Origin: Vibrio tritonius
GTDB lineage: Bacteria; Pseudomonadota; Gammaproteobacteria; Enterobacterales; Vibrionaceae
Direction: 5' to 3'
Assembly: GCF_001547935.1 (NCBI RefSeq)
Contig: NZ_AP014635.1
Location: 868,001 to 932,000, forward strand
Length of the DNA: 64,000 nucleotides
Below, piece by piece: positions 29,051-37,521 of the stretch. Each line of letters begins with the position of its first letter. Position 1 is the stretch's first letter. The position numbers were made by a program, and so were the translations under genes. Below the pieces are notes generated by a model. The model was not told the origin of the DNA, did not search any database, and saw only the letters and a program-made list of their open reading frames with translations.

Positions 29051-29833
29051 TTAGCGACGTTTAACAATGTGGCTTAGTAGAAACAGCATTGAAGCGCTAA
29101 TCACCACAGATGGACCCGCAGGCGTATCAAAATGCCATGACAGCGTAATACCACACAGTACGCTAATACAGCCAATGATCGAGGCGATAAACGCCATTTG
29201 TTCAGGTGTACGAGACAAACGACGAGCGGTAGCTGCCGGGATAATTAATAGTGAGGTCATGATCAGCGCGCCGACGAATTTCATCCCAACCGCAATCACG
29301 GCCCCCATCAACAGCATCAGAACGAGGCGCATTAAATCCACATTAATGCCTTCGACACTTGCCAGTTCTTCGTTAATGCTGCTTGAGAGCAGTGGCTGCC
29401 AAAAATAGTACACCAGAGCACCGACCACAATTACACCTGACCAAATGAAGACCAAGTCAGAGGGCGTAACCGCCAGCAGATCGCCAAATAGATAGCTCAT
29501 CAGATCGATACGCACATCATCAAGAAAACTCACCGCAATCAAACCCAGTGATAGTGCACTGTGAGCTAAAATCCCGAGTAAGGTATCAGTTGCGACAATC
29601 TTTTGACGTTGCATCACCACCAGTAAACTCGCTAACCCCAAGCAACAGACCAATAACGCTAAATAGAGATTGATGTCGAGTAAAAAACCTAACGCGATTC
29701 CGAGTAGTGAAGCGTGAGCCAAGGTATCGCCAAAGTAGGACATCTTGCGCCAGACAACAAATGAGCCAAGAGGGCCAGCGATCAAGGCAATGCCTATACC
29801 AGCGAGGATAGAAGGAAGAAGATAATCAATCAT
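29051..29833 (-). CDS. znuB: Zinc ABC transporter permease
   Basis: Inner-membrane permease of the high-affinity Zn(II) importer ZnuABC. The diagnostic motif GPLGSFVVWRKMSYFGDTLAHASLLG lies at the N-terminus (quoted here only as its core, SYFGDTLAHASLLG). About eight hydrophobic helices follow. The open frame extends upstream for 72 more residues inside znuC, but the family begins at MIDYLLPSILAGI, so the ATG at 29833 (260 residues, E. coli 261) is the start. It overlaps the znuC end by eight bases, implying coupled translation. Confidence 0.94.
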   Translation of the reverse strand: MIDYLLPSILAGIGIALIAGPLGSFVVWRKMSYFGDTLAHASLLGIALGFLLDINLYLALLVCCLGLASLLVVMQRQKIVATDTLLGILAHSALSLGLIAVSFLDDVRIDLMSYLFGDLLAVTPSDLVFIWSGVIVVGALVYYFWQPLLSSSINEELASVEGINVDLMRLVLMLLMGAVIAVGMKFVGALIMTSLLIIPAATARRLSRTPEQMAFIASIIGCISVLCGITLSWHFDTPAGPSVVISASMLFLLSHIVKRR

Positions 29834-30614
29834 GCGATGGATGCCCGTGATGATGTGCAGAACACTGTGCGCTATCGCCGGAAACAGGGATACCGGACAG
29901 ATCATGGTGGTGATGGTCATGATGGTGATGATAAAACGCAAGGCTTTCTTGCGGATGATGGCCAAATAGCGATATATAGTTTGGATGCTGAGTAATGTCG
30001 TGTGGCGCACCAGAGCAACAAATATGGTGTTGCAAACAGATGACGTCATCTGTTTTCGCCATCACCAAATGGAGGTCGTGTGACACCATAAATACGGCGC
30101 ACCCAAAGCGTTTACGGATATCATTAATCAATTCGTAAAGGTCAATTTGCCCTTGCACATCGACACCTTGGGCGGGTTCATCGAGCACCAAAAGATCGGG
30201 GCGTTGCAGTAGGGCGCGTGCAATCAAGATGCGCTGAGTCTCACCGCCAGACAATTGATGCATGTCGTTATCGCGCAAATGCTCTGCACCGACCAAACGC
30301 AGCGATTGTTCCAATTCGTTTTGGCTAAACTTGCCAGCCAAGCGAAGAAAGCGCGCGACTGTTAAGGGCAAGGTTTCATTTAACTTAAGTTTTTGCGGAA
30401 CGTAGCCAATTTTGAGATGTTTACTGCGCTTAAGTTCGCCGGATGTCGGTTTCAATAAGCCCAGTAATACCTTAACGAGCGTCGACTTTCCTGCACCATT
30501 TGGTCCAATCAGCGTGGTAATCCTGCCTTTTTCCACTTTAAGGCTGACCGTATCAAGCACACGCCTTTGATGGAAATCTACGCAGATATTTTGTAATTCA
30601 ATGAGGGTCGACAT
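29826..30614 (-). CDS. znuC: Zinc ABC transporter ATP-binding protein
   Basis: ATPase that powers zinc import through ZnuB. It has Walker A GPNGAGKS (near 37-44), signature LSGGETQR, Walker B LLVLDEP and switch His in VSHD. Length 262. The last ~35 residues are unusually rich in histidine (13 His, including HHHHDHHHH), a likely zinc-binding tail that could sense or buffer zinc. The gene is divergent from znuA across a Zur box. Confidence 0.95.
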   Translation of the reverse strand: MSTLIELQNICVDFHQRRVLDTVSLKVEKGRITTLIGPNGAGKSTLVKVLLGLLKPTSGELKRSKHLKIGYVPQKLKLNETLPLTVARFLRLAGKFSQNELEQSLRLVGAEHLRDNDMHQLSGGETQRILIARALLQRPDLLVLDEPAQGVDVQGQIDLYELINDIRKRFGCAVFMVSHDLHLVMAKTDDVICLQHHICCSGAPHDITQHPNYISLFGHHPQESLAFYHHHHDHHHHDLSGIPVSGDSAQCSAHHHGHPSHD

Positions 30615-30640
30615 GGAAGGAACTCATTTGCAATTTGATG

Positions 30641-30657
30641 ATGTTATAATGTAACAT
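30641..30657. promoter_or_regulatory. Zur box between znuC and znuA
   Basis: ATGTTATAATGTAACAT is a near-perfect palindrome that fits the gammaproteobacterial Zur consensus (core TGTTATA-N-TATAACA) with one deviation. It lies in the 80-base divergent gap, so a single site can repress both znuCB and znuA when zinc is plentiful. Confidence 0.85.
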
Positions 30658-30694
30658 TCTACCACCATTTCTGCCACAGCTTAGAACAGTGATA

Positions 30695-31579
30695 ATGTTA
30701 GCGAGATTCACTTTAGTCGCTTGGTTGGTTGCTTTTTGCGCACCAACATGGGCGAACACGATTTTAACCAGTATTAAACCGATTCAGATGATCACCAATG
30801 AACTGACATTGGGAGTGACGACGCCAGATGTTCTTTTAGGAACGAATGCCTCGCCGCACGATTATGCATTGCGCCCTTCAGATGTAAAGCGGATTCATCA
30901 AGCTGATTTGGTTATTTGGTTTGGTCCAGACTTAGAGCCGTTTTTGGAGAAGGTGTTAGCGTCGCAAAGTAATGTATTGACGCTAAGTTCCGTTGACCAG
31001 TTAAAGCTACGAGCTTTTTCAGAAGAAGAGCATCATGATGACGATGGTCACCACCATCATGGTACTCACGATCCCCATTTCTGGTTAGGTGTGGCGCAGG
31101 CAAAAACTGTTGCTCACGCAATTGCACAAAAGCTAATTACCTTAGATCCTAAACATCGCGCCACCTATGAAGCAAATTTAGCCCAATTTGATCAACACCT
31201 TGCCCAAACAGACAAGCAAATTGCTCAACAGCTAACGGCAATTAAGCATAAGCCCTATTATGTTTTCCACGATGGTTACGCCTATTTTGAGCAACATTAT
31301 GGGCTAAATAACCAAGGCCACTTTACGGTTAGCCCAGAACGTAAACCTGGCGCAAAGACCCTAATTCATATTCGCCAAGCATTAGCGGATGGTGATATTC
31401 AGTGTGTTTTTGCTGAGCCTCAATTCCAACCGGCGGTGATTGAGAGTGTAGTACGTGGTACTTCATCAAACATTGGTATTTTGGATCCTCTTGCAACGAC
31501 GATTCCCCTCAATGCAGGCAGTTATTTTGCTTTTCTTAAATCACTTGCTACCAGTTATTCAGATTGCTTAAGCAAGTAA
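30695..31579 (+). CDS. znuA: Zinc ABC transporter substrate-binding protein
   Basis: Periplasmic zinc-binding protein of the cluster A-I family. Signal peptide: MLARFTLVAWLVAFCAPTWA. Metal-binding histidines lie in NASPHDYALRPSD, in DPHFWLG and in YYVFHDGYAYFEQHYG. A His/Asp-rich loop (EEEHHDDDGHHHHGTHD, near 112-128) is the flexible zinc-acquisition loop typical of ZnuA. The longest frame starts with GTG at 30689; the ATG at 30695 gives the better signal peptide. Confidence 0.94.
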   Translation: MLARFTLVAWLVAFCAPTWANTILTSIKPIQMITNELTLGVTTPDVLLGTNASPHDYALRPSDVKRIHQADLVIWFGPDLEPFLEKVLASQSNVLTLSSVDQLKLRAFSEEEHHDDDGHHHHGTHDPHFWLGVAQAKTVAHAIAQKLITLDPKHRATYEANLAQFDQHLAQTDKQIAQQLTAIKHKPYYVFHDGYAYFEQHYGLNNQGHFTVSPERKPGAKTLIHIRQALADGDIQCVFAEPQFQPAVIESVVRGTSSNIGILDPLATTIPLNAGSYFAFLKSLATSYSDCLSK

Positions 31580-31597
31580 CGACAGAGAATAAACAAG

Positions 31598-31624
31598 AAA
31601 AAGATGACGTTATGTCATCTTTTT
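31598..31624 (+). terminator. Terminator of znuA
   Basis: AAAAAGATGAC (31598-31608), loop GTTAT, GTCATCTTTTT (31614-31624), with one more T at 31625. Confidence 0.9.
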
Positions 31625-31700
31625 TGCATCTCGATAGTTATGCCTCAGTTCTAATAATAAGGCGATACGGATAAGCAGACCCGCCTCGCCAAAGGTGGCA

Positions 31701-31756
31701 AATAGGAGCTTCATCGATGGGATTATGCGAGCCCGCGTTCAGCATTAGCCTAGATG
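31701..31756. repeat. Dispersed repeat, copy A (partner at 56478-56533)
   Basis: Aligned without gaps, 41 of 56 bases match 56478-56533, and 26 of the last 32. The shared core reads ATGCGAG-(C/T)-C/T-GCGTTCAG. No terminal repeats or target duplication are obvious. Both copies lie in intergenic leaders. Confidence 0.55.
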
Positions 31757-31911
31757 ACTTACAGTTAAGAAGCGTTATTTAGCCAGCATCTTGAAAGCCT
31801 TTGGGGGCCGCTAAAGGTTTGATGAACGTTTTCGTCTATAAAGTAATCAACCCGACCGATATCCTTACTACCACTGTGGCTTTTTTGATGTTACGCATAT
31901 TCACCGCAATA

Positions 31912-31932
31912 AAGATTCATTATCATTACTCT
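31912..31932. promoter_or_regulatory. Fur box upstream of feoA
   Basis: Read on the minus strand, the site contains AATGATAAT followed by GAATC, a good match to the Fur consensus GATAATGATAATCATTATC. It lies about 40 bases before feoA, as expected for Fur repression of ferrous-iron uptake. Confidence 0.7.
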
Positions 31933-31969
31933 AATGAATAAAAATATTTCTCATTCACACTACTGTTAA

Positions 31970-32209
31970 ATGGCAATGTCTATGAAGTTATCAGAACTAA
32001 AAAGTGGTGAGACCGTGAAAGTTACGGCCTTAAATCAGCTCTCTACAGAAACGAGAAAACGCCTAATGGTAATGGGTATTTTGCCACAAACAGAGATTAC
32101 TCTGGTGCGCCGAGCGCCGATGGGAGACCCTTTACAGGTCGAGGTTCGTGGCGTTTCTGTCGCGTTACGCGAAAGTATCGCAGCATCAATCGAAGTGGAG
32201 CGCCGCTAA
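31970..32209 (+). CDS. feoA: Ferrous iron transport protein A
   Basis: Small cytosolic SH3-like protein required for FeoB-mediated Fe(II) uptake. The domain spans KLSELKSGETVKVTALN to the C-terminus, with the conserved RLMVMGILP segment. Three in-frame ATGs (31970, 31976, 31982) precede it with no clear Shine-Dalgarno to choose between them; 31982 (75 residues) best matches the family's usual length. The stop overlaps the feoB start (TAATG). Confidence 0.9.
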   Translation: MAMSMKLSELKSGETVKVTALNQLSTETRKRLMVMGILPQTEITLVRRAPMGDPLQVEVRGVSVALRESIAASIEVERR

Positions 32210-34482
32210 TGCAGTATCAAGTATTAACAGTAGGTAATCCAAACAGTGGTAAAACTACGCTTTTCAATGGTCTAACCGGTGCTAAGCAACAGGTGGGTAA
32301 CTGGGCCGGTGTGACAGTAGAGAAAAAAACCGGAAGATACATTCATTCGGGTGATGAATTTTTATTAACCGACTTGCCGGGGATTTACGCATTAGATAGC
32401 GGGAATGACTCTAACAGTATCGATGAATCGATTGCTTCACGCGCAGTATTAACTTTGCCTGCCGATATCATCATCAACGTTGTTGACGCAACATGTTTGG
32501 AGCGCAGTTTGTACATGACATTACAGCTGCGTGAACTGGGTCGCCCAATGGTGGTGATTCTGAATAAGATGGATGCATTAAAACGCGAACGTCAAACTAT
32601 CGACGAAAAAGCACTGCAAGCCATGTTAGGGTGTCCTGTTGTCGCTATTTCTGCACACAACCGCCACCATGTACGTAAATTTAAAGAACAGCTTCACCGG
32701 GTGTTGGTGCAAGGCATTGCGCTAGAACCATTTAAGCTCAACTATGGTCCTGAATTTGAAGCGGCCATCAGTCGTATTGAACCTCTCTTCACGGGGAAAG
32801 TGGCAGCTGCTCGAGCCTTGGCGATTCGCGCATTAGAAAATGACCGCTTGGTCATTAATGAGCAACCCGCAGAAAAACGAAAACAAATTGATGCAGAACG
32901 CTTTGATTGCCCATTGGATATTGACCTCCATGTAGCGGATGTGAAATACACTTTCTTACACACTCAATGTCAAACGATTCGCCGCAGTGAAGGTAAATTG
33001 AGCCACAGTTTTACCGAGAAAGCCGATAAGTTCATGCTCAATAAATGGCTAGGTATTCCACTGTTTTTCTTTGTTATGTACCTGATGTTTATGTTCTCGA
33101 TCAACATCGGTAGCGCCTTTATCGATTTCTTTGATATCGGGGTTGGTGCGCTATTGGTCGATGGTGGGCATTATCTGTTAGACGATCACTTACCGGTTTG
33201 GTTAACGACCGTTATCGTTGATGGTATTGGTGGTGGTATTCAAACCGTTGCGACCTTTATCCCTGTGATTGCCTGTTTGTATCTCTTCCTCGCGGTACTT
33301 GAAAGCTCTGGTTATATGTCCCGTGCTGCCTTTGTGTTGGATAAGGTGATGCAGAAAATCGGTTTGCCAGGTAAAGCGTTTGTGCCGTTGGTGCTGGGGT
33401 TTGGTTGTAACGTGCCGGCCATCATGGCAACACGCACGTTAGACCAAGAGCGTGAACGCAAACTTGCTGCCGCTATGGCGCCATTTATGTCTTGTGGTGC
33501 TCGTTTGCCTGTTTATGCACTATTTGCTGCCGCCTTCTTCCCTGAAAGTGGACAAAACATTGTGTTTGCTCTGTACATCCTTGGGATTATTGCAGCGGTG
33601 TTTACCGGGCTATTCATGAAGAAAACCTTGTACCCAGGTTCAAGTGATTCGCTCATCATGGAGATGCCGGATTACGAAGTGCCAACCCTGCAAAATGTGT
33701 TGATCAAAACTTGGCAGAAGCTAAAACGCTTCGTGCTCGGTGCGGGTAAAACCATCGTGTTAGTGGTCGCTGTGTTGAGTTTCTTTAACTCATTGGGTAT
33801 GGATGGCAGTTTTGGTAACGAAGACAGTCAAAACTCTGTGCTATCAAGAGCGGCACAAGTGGTCACGCCAGTATTTACACCTATGGGCGTTGAAGATGAC
33901 AACTGGGCAGCAACGGTGGGTATCATCACGGGTATTTTTGCCAAAGAAGCCGTAGTAGGGACGCTCAACAGCCTTTACACCTCTGCAGATGAAGGCGGTA
34001 ATGATGAATTTGACTTGATGGCGAGTTTGAAAGAAGCGGTGATGTCGATTCCTCAAAACTTGGCTGATTTGAGTTATTCAGACCCGTTAGGCATTGAAGT
34101 GGGGGATTTAAGTGATAGTCAAGCGGTGGCAGAAGATCAAGCGGTTGATAGCTCTATCTTCACCAACTTGAACAAACACTTTACCAGTGGTTATGCTGCG
34201 TTCTCCTATCTGATTCTTGTTCTACTCTACACGCCTTGTGTGGCGGCCATGGGTGCGTATGTGCGTGAGTTTGGGCCTAAATTTGCCCGTTTCATTGCGC
34301 TTTGGACTTTTGGTCTTGGCTATGGCGGTGCAACCTTCTTCTATCAAGCCACTCGAATTGGCAGTCATCCGGTGGAAAGCATCAGTTGGATGGTGGTGAT
34401 TGTTGCGGCGCTGATTGGGGTTTACTTATACCTACGTCGCGTGGGACATCGTGTGCAAGCGCAGGCTCTGGAGGCGCTATGA
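32209..34482 (+). CDS. feoB: Ferrous iron transport protein B (GTPase permease)
   Basis: Inner-membrane Fe(II) importer with an N-terminal G domain. G1 is GNPNSGKTT (8-16), G3 is DLPG and G4 is NKMD (near 119); a GDI-like helical region follows to about residue 270. The membrane domain has the paired gate motifs LGFGCNVPAIMATR and FMSCGARLPVYALFA. Length 757, typical of Vibrio FeoB. A long hydrophilic segment near 590-650 precedes the last helices. It overlaps feoC by four bases (ATGA). Confidence 0.96.
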   Translation: MQYQVLTVGNPNSGKTTLFNGLTGAKQQVGNWAGVTVEKKTGRYIHSGDEFLLTDLPGIYALDSGNDSNSIDESIASRAVLTLPADIIINVVDATCLERSLYMTLQLRELGRPMVVILNKMDALKRERQTIDEKALQAMLGCPVVAISAHNRHHVRKFKEQLHRVLVQGIALEPFKLNYGPEFEAAISRIEPLFTGKVAAARALAIRALENDRLVINEQPAEKRKQIDAERFDCPLDIDLHVADVKYTFLHTQCQTIRRSEGKLSHSFTEKADKFMLNKWLGIPLFFFVMYLMFMFSINIGSAFIDFFDIGVGALLVDGGHYLLDDHLPVWLTTVIVDGIGGGIQTVATFIPVIACLYLFLAVLESSGYMSRAAFVLDKVMQKIGLPGKAFVPLVLGFGCNVPAIMATRTLDQERERKLAAAMAPFMSCGARLPVYALFAAAFFPESGQNIVFALYILGIIAAVFTGLFMKKTLYPGSSDSLIMEMPDYEVPTLQNVLIKTWQKLKRFVLGAGKTIVLVVAVLSFFNSLGMDGSFGNEDSQNSVLSRAAQVVTPVFTPMGVEDDNWAATVGIITGIFAKEAVVGTLNSLYTSADEGGNDEFDLMASLKEAVMSIPQNLADLSYSDPLGIEVGDLSDSQAVAEDQAVDSSIFTNLNKHFTSGYAAFSYLILVLLYTPCVAAMGAYVREFGPKFARFIALWTFGLGYGGATFFYQATRIGSHPVESISWMVVIVAALIGVYLYLRRVGHRVQAQALEAL

Positions 34483-34709
34483 TATTAGCCGAGCTAAAAA
34501 GTTACATTGCAGAACATCGCGGCGTGAGTCGCCGCGAATTAGCGCAACATTTTTGTATTAGTGAAGATGGTGTGGATGCGATGCTAGCGGTTTGGCTGAA
34601 AAAAGGTGTTATTTCTCGTCAAGAAGACACCAATGCGGCAGACAAAGTGCTGCGTGTTCGTTACGTGGTTAATCAAAGTAACGGCTTAGCGGTGAATGTT
34701 ACGATGTAA
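34479..34709 (+). CDS. feoC: FeoC-like winged-helix protein
   Basis: A small winged-helix protein (76 residues) encoded behind feoB. MILAELKSYIAEHRGVSRRELAQHF and the following helix fit the FeoC family. Unlike enteric FeoC it lacks the four-cysteine Fe-S cluster motif, having only one Cys (FCIS); Vibrio FeoC proteins are known to differ this way and to associate with FeoA/FeoB. A longer frame running back to 34302 is not used because it lies within feoB. Confidence 0.88.
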   Translation: MILAELKSYIAEHRGVSRRELAQHFCISEDGVDAMLAVWLKKGVISRQEDTNAADKVLRVRYVVNQSNGLAVNVTM

Positions 34710-34734
34710 TTGATGGTATTTTGTTGATGCCAAT

Positions 34735-34767
34735 AAAAAGCCTCACTTGATTTAAGTGGGGCTTTTT
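34735..34767 (+). terminator. Terminator of feoABC
   Basis: AAAAAGCCTCACTT (34735-34748) pairs with AAGTGGGGCTTTTT (34754-34767), with one G-T pair, followed by more T. It may also serve the convergent HIT gene. Confidence 0.85.
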
Positions 34768-34816
34768 TTATGAATGTGCTTTTTGGTTGTAACACCGATG
34801 GCGTTGGCGCGTTAAT

Positions 34817-35242
34817 TTAGGCGCTAAACAGAGAGCTTTGGCTCAATGCGTCACGCAGTTCAGCCAGCATGGTTTGTTGAGCTTTGGCTTCGCGGGGTTC
34901 ACCCTTGGTATTTCCCCAAACTGGTCCCGGCCATGCCATGTCAGTTTTGAAACGAGCAATATGGTGAATGTGCAGTTGCGGTACCATGTTACCTAAGGCG
35001 CCAAGGTTGATTTTGTCGGGTTGGTAAAGTGCTTCAAGCGTTTCACTTACCAATTGTGATTCCAACAAAAACTGCTGCTGCTCTACCATTGGTAGGTGAT
35101 GAAGTTCTTTCAAGTTCTCTTTCTTCGGCACCAAAATAACCCACGGTACGGCGCCATCTTTATGGAGTAACGCAATACAAATTGGGAAATGACCAATAAC
35201 GTCGGTGTCTTTTTCTAACTGAGGATGCAGAGAAAAACTCAT
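34817..35242 (-). CDS. HIT domain protein with a Gln-substituted triad
   Basis: A 141-residue histidine-triad superfamily protein, probably a nucleotide hydrolase or transferase such as an Ap4A hydrolase relative; the substrate is unknown. The usual motif H-x-H-x-H is here Q89-L-H91-I-H93-H-I-A-R. The first His is Gln, but the middle His (the nucleophile in the family) and the third are kept. MAWPGPVWG follows, typical of this proteobacterial subgroup. It is monocistronic, between feoC (convergent) and the repeat element. Confidence 0.85.
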   Translation of the reverse strand: MSFSLHPQLEKDTDVIGHFPICIALLHKDGAVPWVILVPKKENLKELHHLPMVEQQQFLLESQLVSETLEALYQPDKINLGALGNMVPQLHIHHIARFKTDMAWPGPVWGNTKGEPREAKAQQTMLAELRDALSQSSLFSA

Positions 35243-35270
35243 AATGATGATCCTTAATTAAGATGGTTAC

Positions 35271-35536
35271 TATACCCAAGTAACCTCAAGATGCGGTTTC
35301 AGCGAGAATGTATTCGCTCATAGGCAAGGCACCGATTTGAATACATAGTTGTTCTACGTAGAAAATCGGTAACGCAGCATAGGAGCGAATACAACTCGCC
35401 CGTTGGGAGCTCATCAACAAGCCCATTTCTGCGCCCAATGACGTTGAAAGGGAATGACCATTCCTTCCGTCATTGAGCTTGACCTGTGCTCGTTGATGAA
35501 GCTCTGAAGTCTGCATCTTGAGGTCATTTGGGTATA
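35271..35536. repeat. MITE-like palindromic repeat element, full copy
   Basis: A 266-bp element with imperfect terminal inverted repeats of about 24 bp: left TATACCCAAGTAACCTCAAG and right, read inward, TATACCCAAATGACCTCAAG, both continuing ATGC. Ends in TA suggest insertion at a TA dinucleotide. Internally it is highly palindromic: GTATTCGCTC / GAGCGAATAC, ACCGATTT / AAATCGGT, and CAATGAC ... GTCATTG around a nested GGAATG / CATTCC. No transposase is encoded. A second partial copy is at 41860-41985 in the same orientation. Confidence 0.85.
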
Positions 35537-35543
35537 GATAAAC

Positions 35544-35569
35544 AAAAGGTTGGCTTACGCCAACCTTTT
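35544..35569 (-). terminator. Terminator of argS
   Basis: AAAAGGTTGGC (35544-35554), loop TTAC, GCCAACCTTTT (35559-35569), just past the argS stop on the minus strand. It separates argS from the repeat element. Confidence 0.8.
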
Positions 35570-35582
35570 CGTTTTTTGGAAA

Positions 35583-37313
35583 TTACATACGTTCTAGCGT
35601 ATTAATACCCAATAGCGACAGACCTTGCTTGATGGTCTTCGCGGTTAATGCTGCCAATTTCAAACGGCTGTTCTTCACGTCTTCTTCCGCGTTCAGAATT
35701 GGACACGCTTCGTAGAAACCAGAGAATTGACCGGCTAATTCGAATAGGTAGCCACAAAGGATGTGCGGCTGACCTTCACGTGCAACAGATTGAACCGCTT
35801 CTTCAAATTGCATCAGTTTCGCAACCAATGCTTTCTCTTTCTCTTCTGATACTAGGATTGAACCTGAAAGCTCATCCATAGAAATACCAGCTTTAGAGAA
35901 GATTGAAGCAACGCGAGTGTAAGCGTATTGCATGTACGGTGCCGTGTTACCTTCGAATGCCAACATGTTGTCCCAATCAAAGATATAATCAGTGGTACGG
36001 TGTTTCGATAGGTCAGCGTATTTAACTGCAGCCATTGCAACGGTTTTCGCGATGTTCGCTTTCTCGTCTTCGCTCCAATCTGAGTTTTTCTCTTCGATCA
36101 GTTTGGTTGCACGCTGTTCTGCTTCATCAAGCAGTGCCGCTAGGCGAACGGTGCCACCTGCGCGAGTCTTAAATGGACGACCATCTTTACCTAGCATCAT
36201 ACCGAATGCGTGGTGCTCTAGACTTACAGTCTCAGGAACGTAGCCCGCTTTACGTACGATGGTCCAAGCTTGCATTAGGTGTTGGTGCTGACGTGAGTCA
36301 ATGAAGTACAACACGCGGTCTGCGCCTAGCGTTTCATAACGGTATTTCGCACAAGCGATGTCGGTTGTGGTGTATAGATAACCGCCGTCACGTTTTTGTA
36401 CGATAACGCCCATAGGGTCGCCATCTTTGTTTTGGTATTCATCAAGGTAAACAACTTGAGCACCATCATCTTCTTTAGCCAAACCTTGAGCTTTAAGGTC
36501 AGCAACAATGCCTGGTAGCATATCGTTGTACATGCTTTCGCCCATCACGTTCTCACGAGTGAGGGACACGTTGAGACGGTCGTAGTTACGCTGGTTTTGT
36601 ACCATAGTGATATCAACCAGTTTCTTCCACATTTCACGGCAGTATTCATCGCCGCCTTGCAGTTTCACTACGTAGCTACGTGCTTTCACTGCGAACTCTT
36701 CGTCTTCGTCGTACAGTTTTTTCGATTCACGGTAGAACGCTTCAAGGTCAGACAGTTCCATTGAAACTTCGCCGTTCTCTTGTTGTACGCGCTCTAGGTT
36801 GGCGATCAACATACCGAACTGAGTACCCCAGTCACCGATGTGGTTCGCGCGGATAACGTTATGGCCTAAGAATTCAAGGGTACGAACAACAGCATCACCA
36901 ATGATGGTTGAACGTAGGTGGCCTACGTGCATTTCTTTGGCTACGTTTGGCGCTGAGTAGTCAGCGACGATGGTTTGTGCTGCTTCTTTTGCAACGCCTA
37001 AACGTGCGTCGGCTAGCGCTGCTTCTGCTGATTTCGCTAGGAATTCGTCGCTTAGAAAAATGTTGATAAAGCCAGGGCCAGCGATTTCAGTTTTGCTCGC
37101 AATACCTTCAAGATCTAACACATCCAAGACTTTTTGCGCGAATTCGCGAGGGTTAGTGCCGAGTTTTTTCGCTACACCCATCACGCCGTTAGCTTGGTAA
37201 TCACCAAACTGTGGTTTCGCGGATTGGCGAACCGCTGCAGGAGAGCCTGCAGGTGCACCTGCGGCTTCGAGAGCCTGAGAGACTTTGTCATTAATCAGTG
37301 CTTGGATATTCAC
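35583..37313 (-). CDS. argS: Arginyl-tRNA synthetase
   Basis: Class I synthetase charging tRNA-Arg. It has an N-terminal Add-1 domain, the HIGH-type signature [14 protein letters not shown] (near 125), and a C-terminal anticodon-binding DALR domain. The KMSKS motif is absent, as is normal for ArgRS of this type ([11 protein letters not shown] occupies the region). The open frame reaches 37382, but the family starts at (V/M)NIQALI. A GTG at 37313 with GAAGGA about seven bases upstream gives 576 residues, against 577 in E. coli. Confidence 0.95.
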   Translation of the reverse strand: MNIQALINDKVSQALEAAGAPAGSPAAVRQSAKPQFGDYQANGVMGVAKKLGTNPREFAQKVLDVLDLEGIASKTEIAGPGFINIFLSDEFLAKSAEAALADARLGVAKEAAQTIVADYSAPNVAKEMHVGHLRSTIIGDAVVRTLEFLGHNVIRANHIGDWGTQFGMLIANLERVQQENGEVSMELSDLEAFYRESKKLYDEDEEFAVKARSYVVKLQGGDEYCREMWKKLVDITMVQNQRNYDRLNVSLTRENVMGESMYNDMLPGIVADLKAQGLAKEDDGAQVVYLDEYQNKDGDPMGVIVQKRDGGYLYTTTDIACAKYRYETLGADRVLYFIDSRQHQHLMQAWTIVRKAGYVPETVSLEHHAFGMMLGKDGRPFKTRAGGTVRLAALLDEAEQRATKLIEEKNSDWSEDEKANIAKTVAMAAVKYADLSKHRTTDYIFDWDNMLAFEGNTAPYMQYAYTRVASIFSKAGISMDELSGSILVSEEKEKALVAKLMQFEEAVQSVAREGQPHILCGYLFELAGQFSGFYEACPILNAEEDVKNSRLKLAALTAKTIKQGLSLLGINTLERM

Positions 37314-37521
37314 ACGTTTGTCCTTCAATTCTGGGAATTGGCTGGGTATGCCTTTTATTGCACTTATAAAAAGTGCATGCATATCTCAATCTTGTACATA
37401 AATTGGCGCACATAATACCAATTTTATTTCCGGTCTTATAGGGCGGAATTTAGTTAAATTTCTACTTTTAACGTCTTTACTGGTAGTATCCACGAAAAAA
37501 CATGGGTTTGGACCAAAGAAT

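Larger units (their letters stand above)
31625..31969. other. Intergenic region between znuA and feoA
   Basis: A 345-base gap without a convincing gene. It contains a repeat related to one upstream of ccmC (31701-31756, listed separately), a Fur box (31912-31932) and, around 31796-31816, a CCTTT ... AAAGG hairpin. The sequence around 31775-31798 (AGCATCTTGAAAGCCTTTGG) weakly resembles the right end of the MITE-like element at 35271-35536. Confidence 0.5.

Noticed and set aside
29834..30049. 72-residue N-terminal extension of ZnuB
   Set aside because: It lies inside znuC, and the known family start MIDYLLPSILAG with conserved length supports the internal ATG.
31680..31830. Possible riboswitch upstream of feoA
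   Set aside because: I compared it with the c-di-GMP (GEMM-I) consensus and found no match to its conserved cores; the similarity to 56478-56533 points to a repeat instead.
34302..34478. 59-residue N-terminal extension of FeoC
   Set aside because: Out-of-frame overlap with the end of feoB; the FeoC family begins at the ATG overlapping the feoB stop.
35286..35516. 76-codon minus-strand ORF inside the MITE-like element
   Set aside because: It lies wholly within the palindromic repeat, has no homologous family I recognise and would be repeated with the element; it is a by-product of the repeat.
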